Shown here: piece by piece, positions 7,411 through 14,347 of the stretch
Numbering within the stretch: position 1 is the stretch's first letter
Layout: each line of letters starts with the position of its first letter
Position numbers and translations under genes: made by a program
The notes under the pieces: generated by a model
What the model was told of the DNA's origin: nothing
The model's input: the letters and a program-made list of their open reading frames with translations, nothing else
Database searches by the model: none
Assembly (NCBI GenBank): GCA_964571965.1
Contig: CAZNFQ010000055.1
Span: 1-14,380 of the forward strand
DNA: 14,380 bases
Direction of reading: 5' to 3'
Source: Sabulitectum sp964571965
GTDB lineage: Bacteria > Fermentibacterota > Fermentibacteria > Fermentibacterales > JCC-6

Positions 7411-7428
7411 AATCCATGGAATAGTAAC

Positions 7429-7833
7429 CTAGTTAACAGGCAGACCAGCTGTGAATTCGTCAACGGTTGATGTGATGGTGCTGATTTCTGCGTCAATCTC
7501 GTCGGTGACGGCTGTAATCTCTGCCCTTGCGGCAACAAGCTCCTCTCTGAGAGCGTCTACCTCGGCCTGAAGAGAAGCGATTTCAGGATCGGTATCCCTG
7601 AGTTCCTCGAGTTTAACCGACAGTTCATCGAGGACCGCAAGATCAGGAATGATGTTCCTGAGTTCTTCCGTCTGGGCCACAAGACCGTCCAGCTTGGTCT
7701 GAACATCATCGAGAAGGTCCATTCCCGGTATCTCTATATCGGGAATTTCCGCATCTGGAACATCAGGAACCCCCGGCACTCCGAATGCAAGTGCTGCACA
7801 GGCTAAAAAGCCCATGAGAAAAATCGCTTTCAT
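7429..7833 (-). CDS. Small secreted proline-repeat and coiled-coil protein
   Basis: A 134-residue protein that I cannot assign to a named family. Residues 1-16 form a signal peptide (MK, then a hydrophobic run) with an A-L-A signal peptidase I site before F17. C12 is not in a canonical lipobox. Residues 19-38 are a short repeat with proline at 20, 23, 26, 31 and 36 in VPD/EIP units. From about 40 to 128 the sequence is an acidic, heptad-rich coiled coil (LDDVQTKLDGLVAQTEELR; LQAEVDALREELVAARAEI) without aromatics until F127. The only other break is DTDP at 80-83. Size and layout recall Lpp-like or periplasmic spacer proteins, but no C-terminal lysine for peptidoglycan linkage is present. ATG at 7833 is preceded by AGGGAGG. 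It has its own promoter and terminator, so it is a single-gene unit. Confidence 0.85.
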   Translation of the reverse strand: MKAIFLMGFLACAALAFGVPGVPDVPDAEIPDIEIPGMDLLDDVQTKLDGLVAQTEELRNIIPDLAVLDELSVKLEELRDTDPEIASLQAEVDALREELVAARAEITAVTDEIDAEISTITSTVDEFTAGLPVN

Positions 7834-7856
7834 ACATCCTCCCTTTCTCTATCTTT

Positions 7857-7875
7857 CGTTACACCGCGTAACACC
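7857..7875. repeat. Tandem 9-bp direct repeat over the transcription start (candidate operator)
   Basis: CGTTACACC (7857-7865) and CGTAACACC (7867-7875) differ at one base and recur with a 10-bp period, about one helical turn. The block lies just downstream of the predicted -10 of the minus-strand coiled-coil gene, covering its expected +1. GTTAC/GTAAC within it also form a short inverted repeat. A regulator binding site is inferred from position and period. Confidence 0.45.
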
Positions 7876-7877
7876 AC

Positions 7878-7905
7878 ATAATACACACTGCAGCATATAT
7901 GTAAA
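7878..7905 (-). promoter_or_regulatory. Sigma70-like promoter of the coiled-coil gene
   Basis: On the minus strand TTTACA (plus coordinates 7900-7905, five of six to TTGACA) is followed after 16 bases by TATTAT (7878-7883, five of six to TATAAT). The start would fall near 7871, about 38 bases before the ATG. An 8-mer CACTGCAG occurs between these elements (7886-7893) and again upstream (7917-7924). Confidence 0.5.
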
Positions 7906-8043
7906 AGGGGCGGTTTCACTGCAGATTTTGGCACACAACCCCAGTTGTATACTGCTATGTTATTGCCATAATATGTCTTACAATAGGCAAGCGATATGCT
8001 CATAAATTCACAATGTAGTCAGAAAACCAGAAAGGACAGAAAA

Positions 8044-8379
8044 ATGTCAGTAAAAGAGATTCCAGGAAGCACCATTGTGTCAGAAACATCCGGCACCGAC
8101 AAGATAACGGTGGTGGATTTCAGCGCCGAGTGGTGCGGTCCCTGCAAGATGCTTCATCCGGTACTCGAAAGCCTTTCCAAAGAACTTGAAGGCAAGGTTG
8201 ACTTCGTGAAGGTGGACATCGATCAGAGTCCTTCAGAGGCTAACCAGTTCGGTATCCGCGGCGTTCCCACCATGATCGTATTCCATGGGGGCAAGGAAGT
8301 GGACAGAATGGTAGGCTTCAGGGACAAGGCCACTCTGAAAAGAGATCTGGAAGCGCTGGCAACAGGGCATCTGGGTTAA
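8044..8379 (+). CDS. trxA: Thioredoxin
   Basis: A 111-residue classical thioredoxin, a cytoplasmic dithiol reductant. It has the active site WCGPC (30-34), the buried-aspartate strand VVDFSAEW, and the cis-proline loop GIRGVPTMIVF with P75. Length and fold are complete, with a short C-terminal tail GHLG. I choose ATG 8044 rather than the in-frame ATG at 7996 because AAAGGA lies 7 bases upstream and the 16 extra residues are polar and not thioredoxin-like. It is followed after 2 bases by thioredoxin reductase, so the pair is co-transcribed. For its own promoter I see only weak candidates, such as TACAAT at 7979-7984 without a convincing -35; the spacer with the divergent coiled-coil gene is 210 bases. 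Confidence 0.95.
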   Translation: MSVKEIPGSTIVSETSGTDKITVVDFSAEWCGPCKMLHPVLESLSKELEGKVDFVKVDIDQSPSEANQFGIRGVPTMIVFHGGKEVDRMVGFRDKATLKRDLEALATGHLG

Positions 8380-8381
8380 AA

Positions 8382-9341
8382 ATGGATTTCCGGGTTGGAA
8401 TTATAGATAGCGGGTCCAGCGAAGGCACGGAGAAACATACGCTTCTCATTGCAGGCGGCGGACCCGCCGCCCTTTCCGCAGCTGTTTACGCTGCCAGATA
8501 CGGCATAGACCATGTGGTCATCGAGAGCTGGAAACCCGGCGGGCAGGCAGCCCTCACCGCTGAAATAGAAAACTATCCCGGTTTTGTCTCCATCAAGGGA
8601 GCCGATCTCACCGCAGCCATGAAGGAGCAGGCAGAAAAAGCAGGAGCTGTGTTCCGCATGGAATCAGTGGAGAAGACCTGGCTTACAGAAGACGGAATCG
8701 GGGTTAAAACAGACACAGCTGAATACCGGGCTGAATATCTTATAATCGCAACCGGAGCCGCCCCTGCAACTCTTGGAGTACCCGGTGAAGACAAATACTA
8801 CGGCAGAGGTGTAAGTTTCTGCGCAACCTGTGACGCCCCCTTCTTCAGGAACAGGAAAGCCATAGTGGTAGGCGGCGGCGACAGCGCCGTGAAGGAAGCC
8901 CTGCACCTCACCCACGTGGTATCCGAGCTGGGTCTTATCCATAGAAGGGACAGGCTCAGGGCAGAACCCTATCTGGCTGAAAAACTGGTATCCAACGAAA
9001 AGGTCACAACCTACTGGAACTCCCATCTCAGGGAGATACTTGGAGATGAACAGGGCGTGACAGCCGTGGTGATCGAAACTCCCCGGGGTAAAACAACCGT
9101 AGAGACCGATGGCGTTTTCCTCTATGTAGGCACAAAACCCGCAACGGAGCCCTTCGGTGATATCGTGGAACTCAATGAAAAGGGAGCGGTTGTTACAAGG
9201 AACATCGTCGGCACCTCGAACCCCAGGGTTTTCGCCGCGGGAGACGTAACGGATAACGGGTTCAGACAGGTGGTAACCGCAGTATCAGAGGGAGCAAGGG
9301 CTTCTGCTGCGATTTTCGATCTAATACAGCACTACGAATAA
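8382..9341 (+). CDS. trxB: Thioredoxin reductase (NADPH, FAD)
   Basis: A 319-residue low-molecular-weight thioredoxin reductase that passes electrons from NADPH via FAD to thioredoxin. It has the FAD fold LIAGGGPAALSAA (22-34), GGQAALTAEIENYPG (53-67), an ATG motif (124), the redox-active CATC (147-150 in SFCATCDAPFF) and an NADPH fold VVGGGDSAVKEAL (162-174). HRRDRLR (187-193) holds the 2'-phosphate-binding arginines that point to NADPH, and the C-terminal FAD motif VFAAGDVTD follows (283-291). The N-terminus is about 15 residues longer than usual (MDFRVGIIDSGSSEGTEKH); no better start is visible and the ribosome site is weak, so reinitiation from trxA two bases upstream is likely. All catalytic residues are present. 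Confidence 0.95.
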   Translation: MDFRVGIIDSGSSEGTEKHTLLIAGGGPAALSAAVYAARYGIDHVVIESWKPGGQAALTAEIENYPGFVSIKGADLTAAMKEQAEKAGAVFRMESVEKTWLTEDGIGVKTDTAEYRAEYLIIATGAAPATLGVPGEDKYYGRGVSFCATCDAPFFRNRKAIVVGGGDSAVKEALHLTHVVSELGLIHRRDRLRAEPYLAEKLVSNEKVTTYWNSHLREILGDEQGVTAVVIETPRGKTTVETDGVFLYVGTKPATEPFGDIVELNEKGAVVTRNIVGTSNPRVFAAGDVTDNGFRQVVTAVSEGARASAAIFDLIQHYE

Positions 9342-9353
9342 AGGAGATTTACA

Positions 9354-9956
9354 ATGGCACTCCTCTCCGACAGCGACAGGGAAGCAATAAAGGGACACTT
9401 CGAAAAAATAACCATGGATGTTCCGGTAATCCTCACCAGGGCTCCGGGAGACAGCGACACCGAGGAGATACTGAAGGAGCTCACTGAGCTTACTCCCAGG
9501 CTGAAGCTGACGGTACAGGAATCAACCGGCGGGGAAATGGTTCCCTCGCTGAATATCGGCACCTCCGGCAGGGTCTTTTTTCACGGAACCCCTGCAGGAT
9601 ACGAGTTCAGCAGTCTTCTCACCGGGATCATAGACAACGGCAGGAATGAGGAGACCCTTACCCGGGAGACAATGGAATTTCTGGACGGACTGGAGGAAGA
9701 TCTGAACATAAAGGTTTTCGTTACCCCCACCTGCCCCCACTGTCCGCCTTCCGTGGTGCTGGCACACAGAATGGCAGCCTACTCCCCCAGGGTCACCGCC
9801 GAGGCAATCGAAGCCAACGAGTTCCAGGAACTTTCTGAGAAATACCAGGTTCAGGGTGTTCCCAGAACCGTTATAAACGATACCTTCGCCGCCGAGGGTT
9901 CCCAGCCTGAATCCTACCTCATAGAGGCTTTGAAAAGACACATGGAGAAGGAATGA
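9354..9956 (+). CDS. Glutaredoxin-like protein disulfide oxidoreductase (PDO), two thioredoxin folds
   Basis: A 200-residue protein with two thioredoxin-fold domains, as in the PDO family and the N-terminal part of AhpF. The N-domain (1-100) keeps the family signature FFHGTPAGYEFSSLL (75-89), but where its CxxC should be it reads TRAPGDSD (28-35), so it has no active-site cysteine. The C-domain has TCPHCPPSVV with CPHC (127-130) and the cis-proline GVPRTVIND (168-176). It therefore resembles AhpF's layout of a dead N-fold and a live C-fold, without the reductase domain. An AAGGAG site 7 bases before the ATG and a 12-base gap to trxB make it part of the thioredoxin operon. It probably takes electrons from TrxB or TrxA and reduces or isomerises protein disulfides; an AhpC-type partner is not in the window. 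Confidence 0.88.
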   Translation: MALLSDSDREAIKGHFEKITMDVPVILTRAPGDSDTEEILKELTELTPRLKLTVQESTGGEMVPSLNIGTSGRVFFHGTPAGYEFSSLLTGIIDNGRNEETLTRETMEFLDGLEEDLNIKVFVTPTCPHCPPSVVLAHRMAAYSPRVTAEAIEANEFQELSEKYQVQGVPRTVINDTFAAEGSQPESYLIEALKRHMEKE

Positions 9957-10723
9957 TACTGCTTATCCTGGGACTTACGGCAGCCTGGGACATTTCATTC
10001 CCCGGCGCAAACCAGGGTTTTTTCGACGCCAGGTATTTCTTCAACCCCGACGAGGATCATCTGGTGTGGGCACTCATAGAAGACGACGTTACCATGGTCA
10101 GATACGGCCCTGTTACACTTGGAATAGGGCTCAGCGTGGAAACCTTCATGGGAAAAAGCGACAGCCACGGCGATACGGCATTCAATGTCTATGGAGGGCA
10201 CTGGAACATAAGGGGCACCGCGGGGGTGAACTACAGAGATCTTCTCTTCACCCTGTTCACAGACCACGAGTGTTTTCACAACATAGACATGGCGGACACC
10301 TGCGGTCAGTACATGAACAACATCAAACTGGGAGTAGAGAACCATGTGCAGCCCGTAATGGAGGATCATCCGGTTTTCCTTCCCGGGGGATACATACCTG
10401 AATACGCACTCAGTGCCGGAGTCTACAGGCCCAGCAACCCGTCTTTCCAGAAGGGTCACATATTCGACTGGTCGCTGCATTCCAACATAGACTACCCGCT
10501 TCTTTCAGCTGGCAGCATGCTCTATGGGGCAATCATCAAGTCAGATTTCTACTTCCACCTTGACGGCGGGGAAAGCAGCAGACACTACGGCGAGATATAC
10601 GCCCTGCACCATACGGAGCATGGAGACATGGTCGCTTTTTTCAGGCATCACATACACGACACCCAGCCCATAAGACCCATGGAGGGCGAAACCTGCTTCG
10701 GCATAAGGTTCCAGTGGGAGTGA
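9953..10723 (+). CDS. Predicted His-rich outer-membrane beta-barrel protein, unknown family
   Basis: A 256-residue protein I cannot name. It starts with a short hydrophobic run without basic residues (MILLILGLTAAW) and continues with alternating polar and aromatic strands (GPVTLGIGLSVETFM, NIRGTAGVNYRDLLFTLFTDH). It ends FGIRFQWE, which fits a transmembrane beta-barrel of about 10-12 strands. It has 17 histidines and 3 cysteines (C107, C117, C248). Clusters are HECFH (105-109), HHTEH (219-223) and HHIH (232-235), the last two in adjacent predicted strands or one loop near the end. Metal binding is possible but not shown. The ATG overlaps the PDO stop (ATGA), so translation is coupled to the redox operon. 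The stop is separated by a single base from the stop of the convergent gene. Barrel prediction is moderate; function unknown. Confidence 0.75.
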   Translation: MILLILGLTAAWDISFPGANQGFFDARYFFNPDEDHLVWALIEDDVTMVRYGPVTLGIGLSVETFMGKSDSHGDTAFNVYGGHWNIRGTAGVNYRDLLFTLFTDHECFHNIDMADTCGQYMNNIKLGVENHVQPVMEDHPVFLPGGYIPEYALSAGVYRPSNPSFQKGHIFDWSLHSNIDYPLLSAGSMLYGAIIKSDFYFHLDGGESSRHYGEIYALHHTEHGDMVAFFRHHIHDTQPIRPMEGETCFGIRFQWE

Positions 10724-10724
10724 T

Positions 10725-11102
10725 TCAGGACGTAACGCTGAACACCCCTGCAAGCAGAAAAACCGAAACGAACACAGCCCCTATCTGAGCCGCCACGTTG
10801 AAAATCCACAGAAGAAATGCTTTTGGGAAACTGGTGCTGTAGGAAGCCTGCAGCACCAGTATAGTTAGAAGCAGTCCTATTAGAAAACCGATCCCGGTTC
10901 CTGCAACTGGAACCACGGAGAATATCAGGGCAAGGAGCAGTGTGGAGAGCGCGCATGCAATGGAAGCCTTCACAGCTTTACCGAAGGTTGCACGGCGAAC
11001 TCCCGCCATTTTCGCTCCTATGTGCAGGAACAGAGAATCCAGGATCACCACTAGAATCGCGGTGGCTGCCATCCCCAAGAGGCCCAGGGCTGCATATTCC
11101 AC
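10725..11102 (-). CDS. Small multi-pass membrane protein, unknown function
   Basis: A 125-residue hydrophobic protein with about four membrane segments (near 3-22, 47-67, 70-88 and 96-120). One short basic loop between the first two reads KMAGVRRATFGKAVKAS (31-47). The second half (GIGFLIGLLLTILVLQASYSTSFPKAFLLWIFNVAAQIG) resembles the tail of uncharacterised bacterial membrane proteins in which a TFGKA unit is echoed by a SFPKA unit, suggesting an internal duplication of two hairpins. The GTG start at 11102 is supported by TAGGAG, which overlaps the stop codon of the TldE gene upstream. It is the last gene of the RseC-TldD-TldE operon. No enzymatic motif is visible. Confidence 0.8.
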   Translation of the reverse strand: MEYAALGLLGMAATAILVVILDSLFLHIGAKMAGVRRATFGKAVKASIACALSTLLLALIFSVVPVAGTGIGFLIGLLLTILVLQASYSTSFPKAFLLWIFNVAAQIGAVFVSVFLLAGVFSVTS

Positions 11103-11111
11103 GATGTTCTC

Positions 11112-12392
11112 CTAGTCGGTGAAGGGGTATTTTCCCCCGCTCACCACCACTGGAGGAACCGAACCGTAAGCCTTTCTCACGGCCTTACCCATTTTCTCTA
11201 TCCTGGAGAAAAGCTCCAGGGGTCTCCAGTTCCACCGGAAATCCTTTATGGCCCTTACTATTTTACCGTTCTCCACAAGGAATACACCATCCCTTGTCAT
11301 GCCGGTAAGCTTCAGGGTCTTCTGATCCACGAACCTTATGTACCAGAAACGGCGGATCAGGATTCCCCTTTCCACAGTGCTGACAAGGTCAGTTACGGTT
11401 CCCTCTCCCCCTTCCATATCCAGTGTATTAGGAATGAACAGGGGGTCGCGGCCTGTCTGGGAGGCTGTGTAACGGTCGCAGGGCATGTTCTTCACCACAC
11501 CCCGCTCTATCCACACGGAATCCGCCGCGGGAAGTCCCTGATCATTGAAGGGCACCCCGGGGGTCATGCCGTTTACCCTGGATGAAAGGGTAAAATCCGT
11601 GCCGGTTATCTTTTTCCCCTCCATGCCGCTGAACACGCTGGTGCCTTCGTCTGCTGACCTGGCATCCATTACCCATGGAAGGAACATCAGGAGGTTCCAG
11701 GTGGCTTCAGGCTCAAGTATAAGCTTGTATTCGCCTGGTTCCAGTTCAGTGGCATCCATGTCCAGAGCAACTTCTGAAGCAACCTCTTCCACCGCTCTGT
11801 CCACTTCCAGGTCTTTCCAGCCGGTTCCCCTGATATCCCTGTAGCTGGAAGCCCTGCCCTTGTCCATGGTGAATGAAAAGCCAGCCTGTGTGGACCTGTG
11901 AAAACCGGAGTTCCCGGTTGAGGTGCAGAAAGCCACCTGAGAAAACACCATCCTGTAGATACCCGCTGTCTGGTATCCTTTGGACTCAGCGGTTGATATG
12001 GCCTTTTCCACCGCTTCCATCCTTGCAGAAGCGGGGCAATCAGCGGTATCCGGGTCCCAGGCGTTCTCCACCACGGGATACTCCTGACCGCCCGGGACCG
12101 GGGGCATGTACTCAGGATCAGGCGAGGAAGTGGAAAGCAATGCCCTGGCTTCACCGGCTATGACCGGCAGTGCATCGATGTCGATTCTCTGGGAATTCAC
12201 ACTGGCCTGTCTTTCTCCGTCCCCGACTGTGAGCTTCAGCTCCCTGCGGAAAACATCCAGGTTCTGTGTGATACGGTTCTGGCCGAATCGAACGGAGGCT
12301 TCCCTGGTCTCCGTTAGCAGAGCCACTGAATCCTTTGTGCCGGAAGCAACAACTGCGGCTTTCACAAAATCAAGCATTTCTCTCCCGGTCAT
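11112..12392 (-). CDS. pmbA: TldE/PmbA-like subunit of the TldD/TldE protease
   Basis: A 426-residue TldE (PmbA) homologue. TldD and TldE form a cytoplasmic heterodimeric zinc protease that degrades unfolded or modified peptides; in E. coli it matures microcin B17. Recognisable features are the N-terminal antiparallel sheet region, GYQTAGIYRMVFSQVAFCTSTGNSGFHRSTQAGFSF in the middle, ELEPGEYKLILEPEATWNLL, and the C-terminal block with NTLDMEGGEGTVTDLV and IRRFWYIRFVDQKTLKLTGMTRDGVFLVENGKI. It has no HExxxH, as expected for TldE. The ATG at 12392 shares one base with the TldD stop (TAATG), and GGAGGTGG upstream is encoded within the last TldD codons. Length is slightly below E. coli PmbA (450). 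Confidence 0.93.
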   Translation of the reverse strand: MTGREMLDFVKAAVVASGTKDSVALLTETREASVRFGQNRITQNLDVFRRELKLTVGDGERQASVNSQRIDIDALPVIAGEARALLSTSSPDPEYMPPVPGGQEYPVVENAWDPDTADCPASARMEAVEKAISTAESKGYQTAGIYRMVFSQVAFCTSTGNSGFHRSTQAGFSFTMDKGRASSYRDIRGTGWKDLEVDRAVEEVASEVALDMDATELEPGEYKLILEPEATWNLLMFLPWVMDARSADEGTSVFSGMEGKKITGTDFTLSSRVNGMTPGVPFNDQGLPAADSVWIERGVVKNMPCDRYTASQTGRDPLFIPNTLDMEGGEGTVTDLVSTVERGILIRRFWYIRFVDQKTLKLTGMTRDGVFLVENGKIVRAIKDFRWNWRPLELFSRIEKMGKAVRKAYGSVPPVVVSGGKYPFTD

Positions 12393-13825
12393 TATCTGCC
12401 ACCTCCAACTTCCACGTCCCTGAATCTGCAGTAACTTGCGCCATGGGTCATTCTGGCCCTCTGCCCGGGCTCCCCCTTACCGCAGTTGAGTACGCCCATG
12501 GTTCTGAAGTATTTCTCATCGGCAATGCCGTCGAGGCTTCCCCAGAACTTCGGTGTAACGCTTCTGTAAATGACTTTCTTCAGCGGACGGACCTTCCTGC
12601 CGTTCTTTATCTCCCAGAACATGTCTCCGCCGAACTGGAAATTCTCCCTCCTCTGATCTATGGAGAAAGAGCCCCTTCCCTCTATCCAGATACCATGGGC
12701 CACATCAGAGGCAAGGTCTTCAGGTGACACTCCGTTTGAAGGTGGTTCCAGGTAGAAATTCGGCTGCCTGTTTATGGGAAAGCTCTGGGCATCCATGGCC
12801 CTGCAGCAGCCTCTGCTCTTCTTCTGCCCAATGAGAAGGGCTGTTTCCCGCACGGAGCCGAATTCCTGGAAGATACCGTTCTTAACCGTGTACCACTTCT
12901 GCCCGGGTACCAGATCATCGTCCCATCCCCAGCTTGCGATACCGTAGGGAAGTGTGTTGTCCGCAAGGAAATTCACATGGTCAGAACCGTACCTGAGGCT
13001 CCCCTGATCTTCCAGGTTCAGGAAGGTCCTTCCAGCCATGTTGGCCTCCCAGCCAAGGGCCCTGTCGCTTTCCGTGGGGTGCCCCACGGACTCGTGCATG
13101 GTAAGGGAAAGGTGCAGGCCGTCAAGTATCAGGTCAAGCTCTCCCGAGGGGCTTTCATCGGCCATGAGCTTCATCAGAGCCTCTTCCCTGGCTTTCTCCC
13201 CCCAGCGGGAAATCCCCGACTCTTCCACCCATTCCCAGCCGGCTATCCTTCCGCCGTCCTGAAGTGATCGGCTCTGGGCATCGCCTGAATCAACGGCTGT
13301 TGCCATGAGGAAGGGTTCTGTGAACACAAGGTTTGTCTCCACAAGGTCTCCCCTGGTTGTACCTATTATTCTGTTCTTCTTCTCGAACCAGAGCCTTGCA
13401 TAGCTGCTCTTTATCCTTTTGTCCTTCATCATTTCATCTGAGGTTTTCTGAAGGAGATCGATCTTCTCCTCCCTGGAAACCTCGAAGGGATCCTTTTCAC
13501 ACGGTCCGGAGTAAACACCCTGCTGCAGATCCAGTGGAGCCAGTTCCACACGGCTTCTGCCACCGGCGGCCCGGGCTATTTCAACCGCTCGCGAGGCGGC
13601 CTTTTCCATGTCTTCCCTTTTGTAACCGGTACAGGCGGAAAAACCCCAGCAGCCATCAACAAGAACCCTTACCCCAACGCCTTCGGTCTCCTGGGTATCG
13701 CATTGTTCCAGCCTTGCATTCCTCATCATGGTGGTTTCGGTTTTCACCGATTCGCACCTCACATCACCGTAGTCCACACCCATTGTTCCAAGGGTCTCAA
13801 GTAATTCAAGCACTTTTTCCTTCAC
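12392..13825 (-). CDS. tldD: TldD, catalytic subunit of the TldD/TldE zinc protease
   Basis: A 477-residue protein, close to E. coli TldD (481). The zinc site HESVGH (244-249, HExxxH) is intact, and the third ligand expected from the TldD structure is present as C448 in NCGKGEPGQ. Other family blocks are GVRVLVDGCWGFSA (51-64), EWVEESG (198-204), GWEANMAGRTF, and IEGRGSFSIDQRRENFQFGG (381-400). It would be active only with the adjacent TldE. The start is GTG at 13825, overlapping the RseC-like stop (GTGA); the ribosome site is weak, so coupling is likely. Its last codons Val-Gly-Gly-Gly-Arg form the ribosome site of the TldE gene. The peptide substrate is not apparent in the window; no RiPP precursor or toxin-antitoxin gene is nearby. 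Confidence 0.95.
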   Translation of the reverse strand: MKEKVLELLETLGTMGVDYGDVRCESVKTETTMMRNARLEQCDTQETEGVGVRVLVDGCWGFSACTGYKREDMEKAASRAVEIARAAGGRSRVELAPLDLQQGVYSGPCEKDPFEVSREEKIDLLQKTSDEMMKDKRIKSSYARLWFEKKNRIIGTTRGDLVETNLVFTEPFLMATAVDSGDAQSRSLQDGGRIAGWEWVEESGISRWGEKAREEALMKLMADESPSGELDLILDGLHLSLTMHESVGHPTESDRALGWEANMAGRTFLNLEDQGSLRYGSDHVNFLADNTLPYGIASWGWDDDLVPGQKWYTVKNGIFQEFGSVRETALLIGQKKSRGCCRAMDAQSFPINRQPNFYLEPPSNGVSPEDLASDVAHGIWIEGRGSFSIDQRRENFQFGGDMFWEIKNGRKVRPLKKVIYRSVTPKFWGSLDGIADEKYFRTMGVLNCGKGEPGQRARMTHGASYCRFRDVEVGGGR

Positions 13826-14265
13826 TTCGGCACATCCGTTTCATTGCAATTCTTCTCTGTTATGGCTGTCATTCTCATCTGATATTTTTTCTTCCCGGAA
13901 AGGGTCCTGTTGGCGAAAAGGGCAATGATCATTCCCACTGCAAGCCCTCCCACTGCGCCCAGGGCTCCCTGGGTGCTCCCGGCGGGCATCATTATCCAGT
14001 AACCTGCCACAAGCATACCCACCGGAAGAAGGAAGGTAAGGGCTATAACCTTCATGGTGGATGAAACCGGCAGCTCAAGTTCCACCGCATCACCCACCGA
14101 TGCATTCAAGGTGTTCTCCACTGAAATGATCTTCGCCTCGGGGGACTTTCCGGTGATGGACATGCAGCTTTCTCTGGAGTTGCAGGCGCTGCACCCCTCA
14201 CCGCCCCCAACGGCAATCTTAGCATTACTACCGGATAATTCCTGTACTATTCCACGCTGTATCAT
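13822..14265 (-). CDS. rseC: RseC/MucC-family (SoxR-reducing/sigmaE positive regulator-like) membrane protein
   Basis: A 147-residue inner-membrane protein. The cytoplasmic N-terminal part (MIQRGIVQELSGSNAKIAV) leads into the family cysteine cluster C25-x2-C28-x5-C34, then a small beta domain (GDAVELELPVSS). Two membrane segments follow (about 71-90 and 99-119) and a basic tail KKKYQMRMTAI. This is the RseC/MucC layout. Family members modulate sigmaE signalling or, with Rnf-type complexes, keep SoxR reduced; neither rpoE, rseA/B, soxR nor rnf is in the window. A fourth cysteine (C140) is near the end. The ATG at 14265 has a near-perfect ribosome site AGGAGGTGG five bases upstream. It is the first gene of a four-gene operon with TldD, TldE and a small membrane protein. 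Confidence 0.85.
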   Translation of the reverse strand: MIQRGIVQELSGSNAKIAVGGGEGCSACNSRESCMSITGKSPEAKIISVENTLNASVGDAVELELPVSSTMKVIALTFLLPVGMLVAGYWIMMPAGSTQGALGAVGGLAVGMIIALFANRTLSGKKKYQMRMTAITEKNCNETDVPK

Positions 14266-14285
14266 TCTCCACCTCCTGTGCCGTC

Positions 14286-14314
14286 AATTTAAACAATCAG
14301 TGGACCGGTGTCAC
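14286..14314 (-). promoter_or_regulatory. Candidate promoter of the RseC-TldDE operon
   Basis: On the minus strand GTGACA (plus 14309-14314, five of six to TTGACA) is followed after 17 bases by TAAATT (14286-14291, four of six to TATAAT). The start would fall near 14280, only about 15 bases before the ATG, just enough to include the AGGAGGTGG ribosome site. Pattern only. Confidence 0.4.
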
Positions 14315-14347
14315 ACCCGCTTTTCAATTTATATATTCACCGGTTCA
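14301..14347. repeat. Nested inverted repeats between divergent genes (candidate operator)
   Basis: TGGACCGGTG (14301-14310) and CACCGGTTCA (14338-14347) are inverted copies matching at 9 of 10 positions, 27 bases apart. Between and overlapping them is the odd palindrome GGTGT-C-ACACC (14307-14317). These elements cover both predicted -35 boxes and flank the rightward -10, as expected for a regulator controlling both directions. Confidence 0.45.
14308..14337 (+). promoter_or_regulatory. Candidate rightward promoter for the gene at the window end
   Basis: TATATT (14332-14337, five of six to TATAAT) is preceded at 18 bases by GTGTCA (14308-14313, four of six to TTGACA). The start would fall near 14344, giving a leader of about 19 bases that contains GGGAGG. 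The -35 overlaps the -35 of the leftward promoter on the other strand. Confidence 0.4.

Noticed and set aside
7996..8043. Upstream ATG start for thioredoxin
   Set aside because: The extra 16 residues are not thioredoxin-like, and the AAAGGA site is placed for ATG 8044.
9995..10480. 161-residue minus-strand frame opposite the barrel gene
   Set aside because: No recognisable domain, and the plus-strand gene has a signal-like start, coupling to PDO and barrel-type sequence.
11112..13825. TldDE as part of a RiPP biosynthesis cluster
   Set aside because: No precursor peptide, modification enzyme or exporter is visible within the window.
13333..14064. 243-residue plus-strand frame opposite TldD and the RseC-like gene
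   Set aside because: Pro/Ser/His-rich composition typical of an antisense shadow, opposite two well-supported genes.
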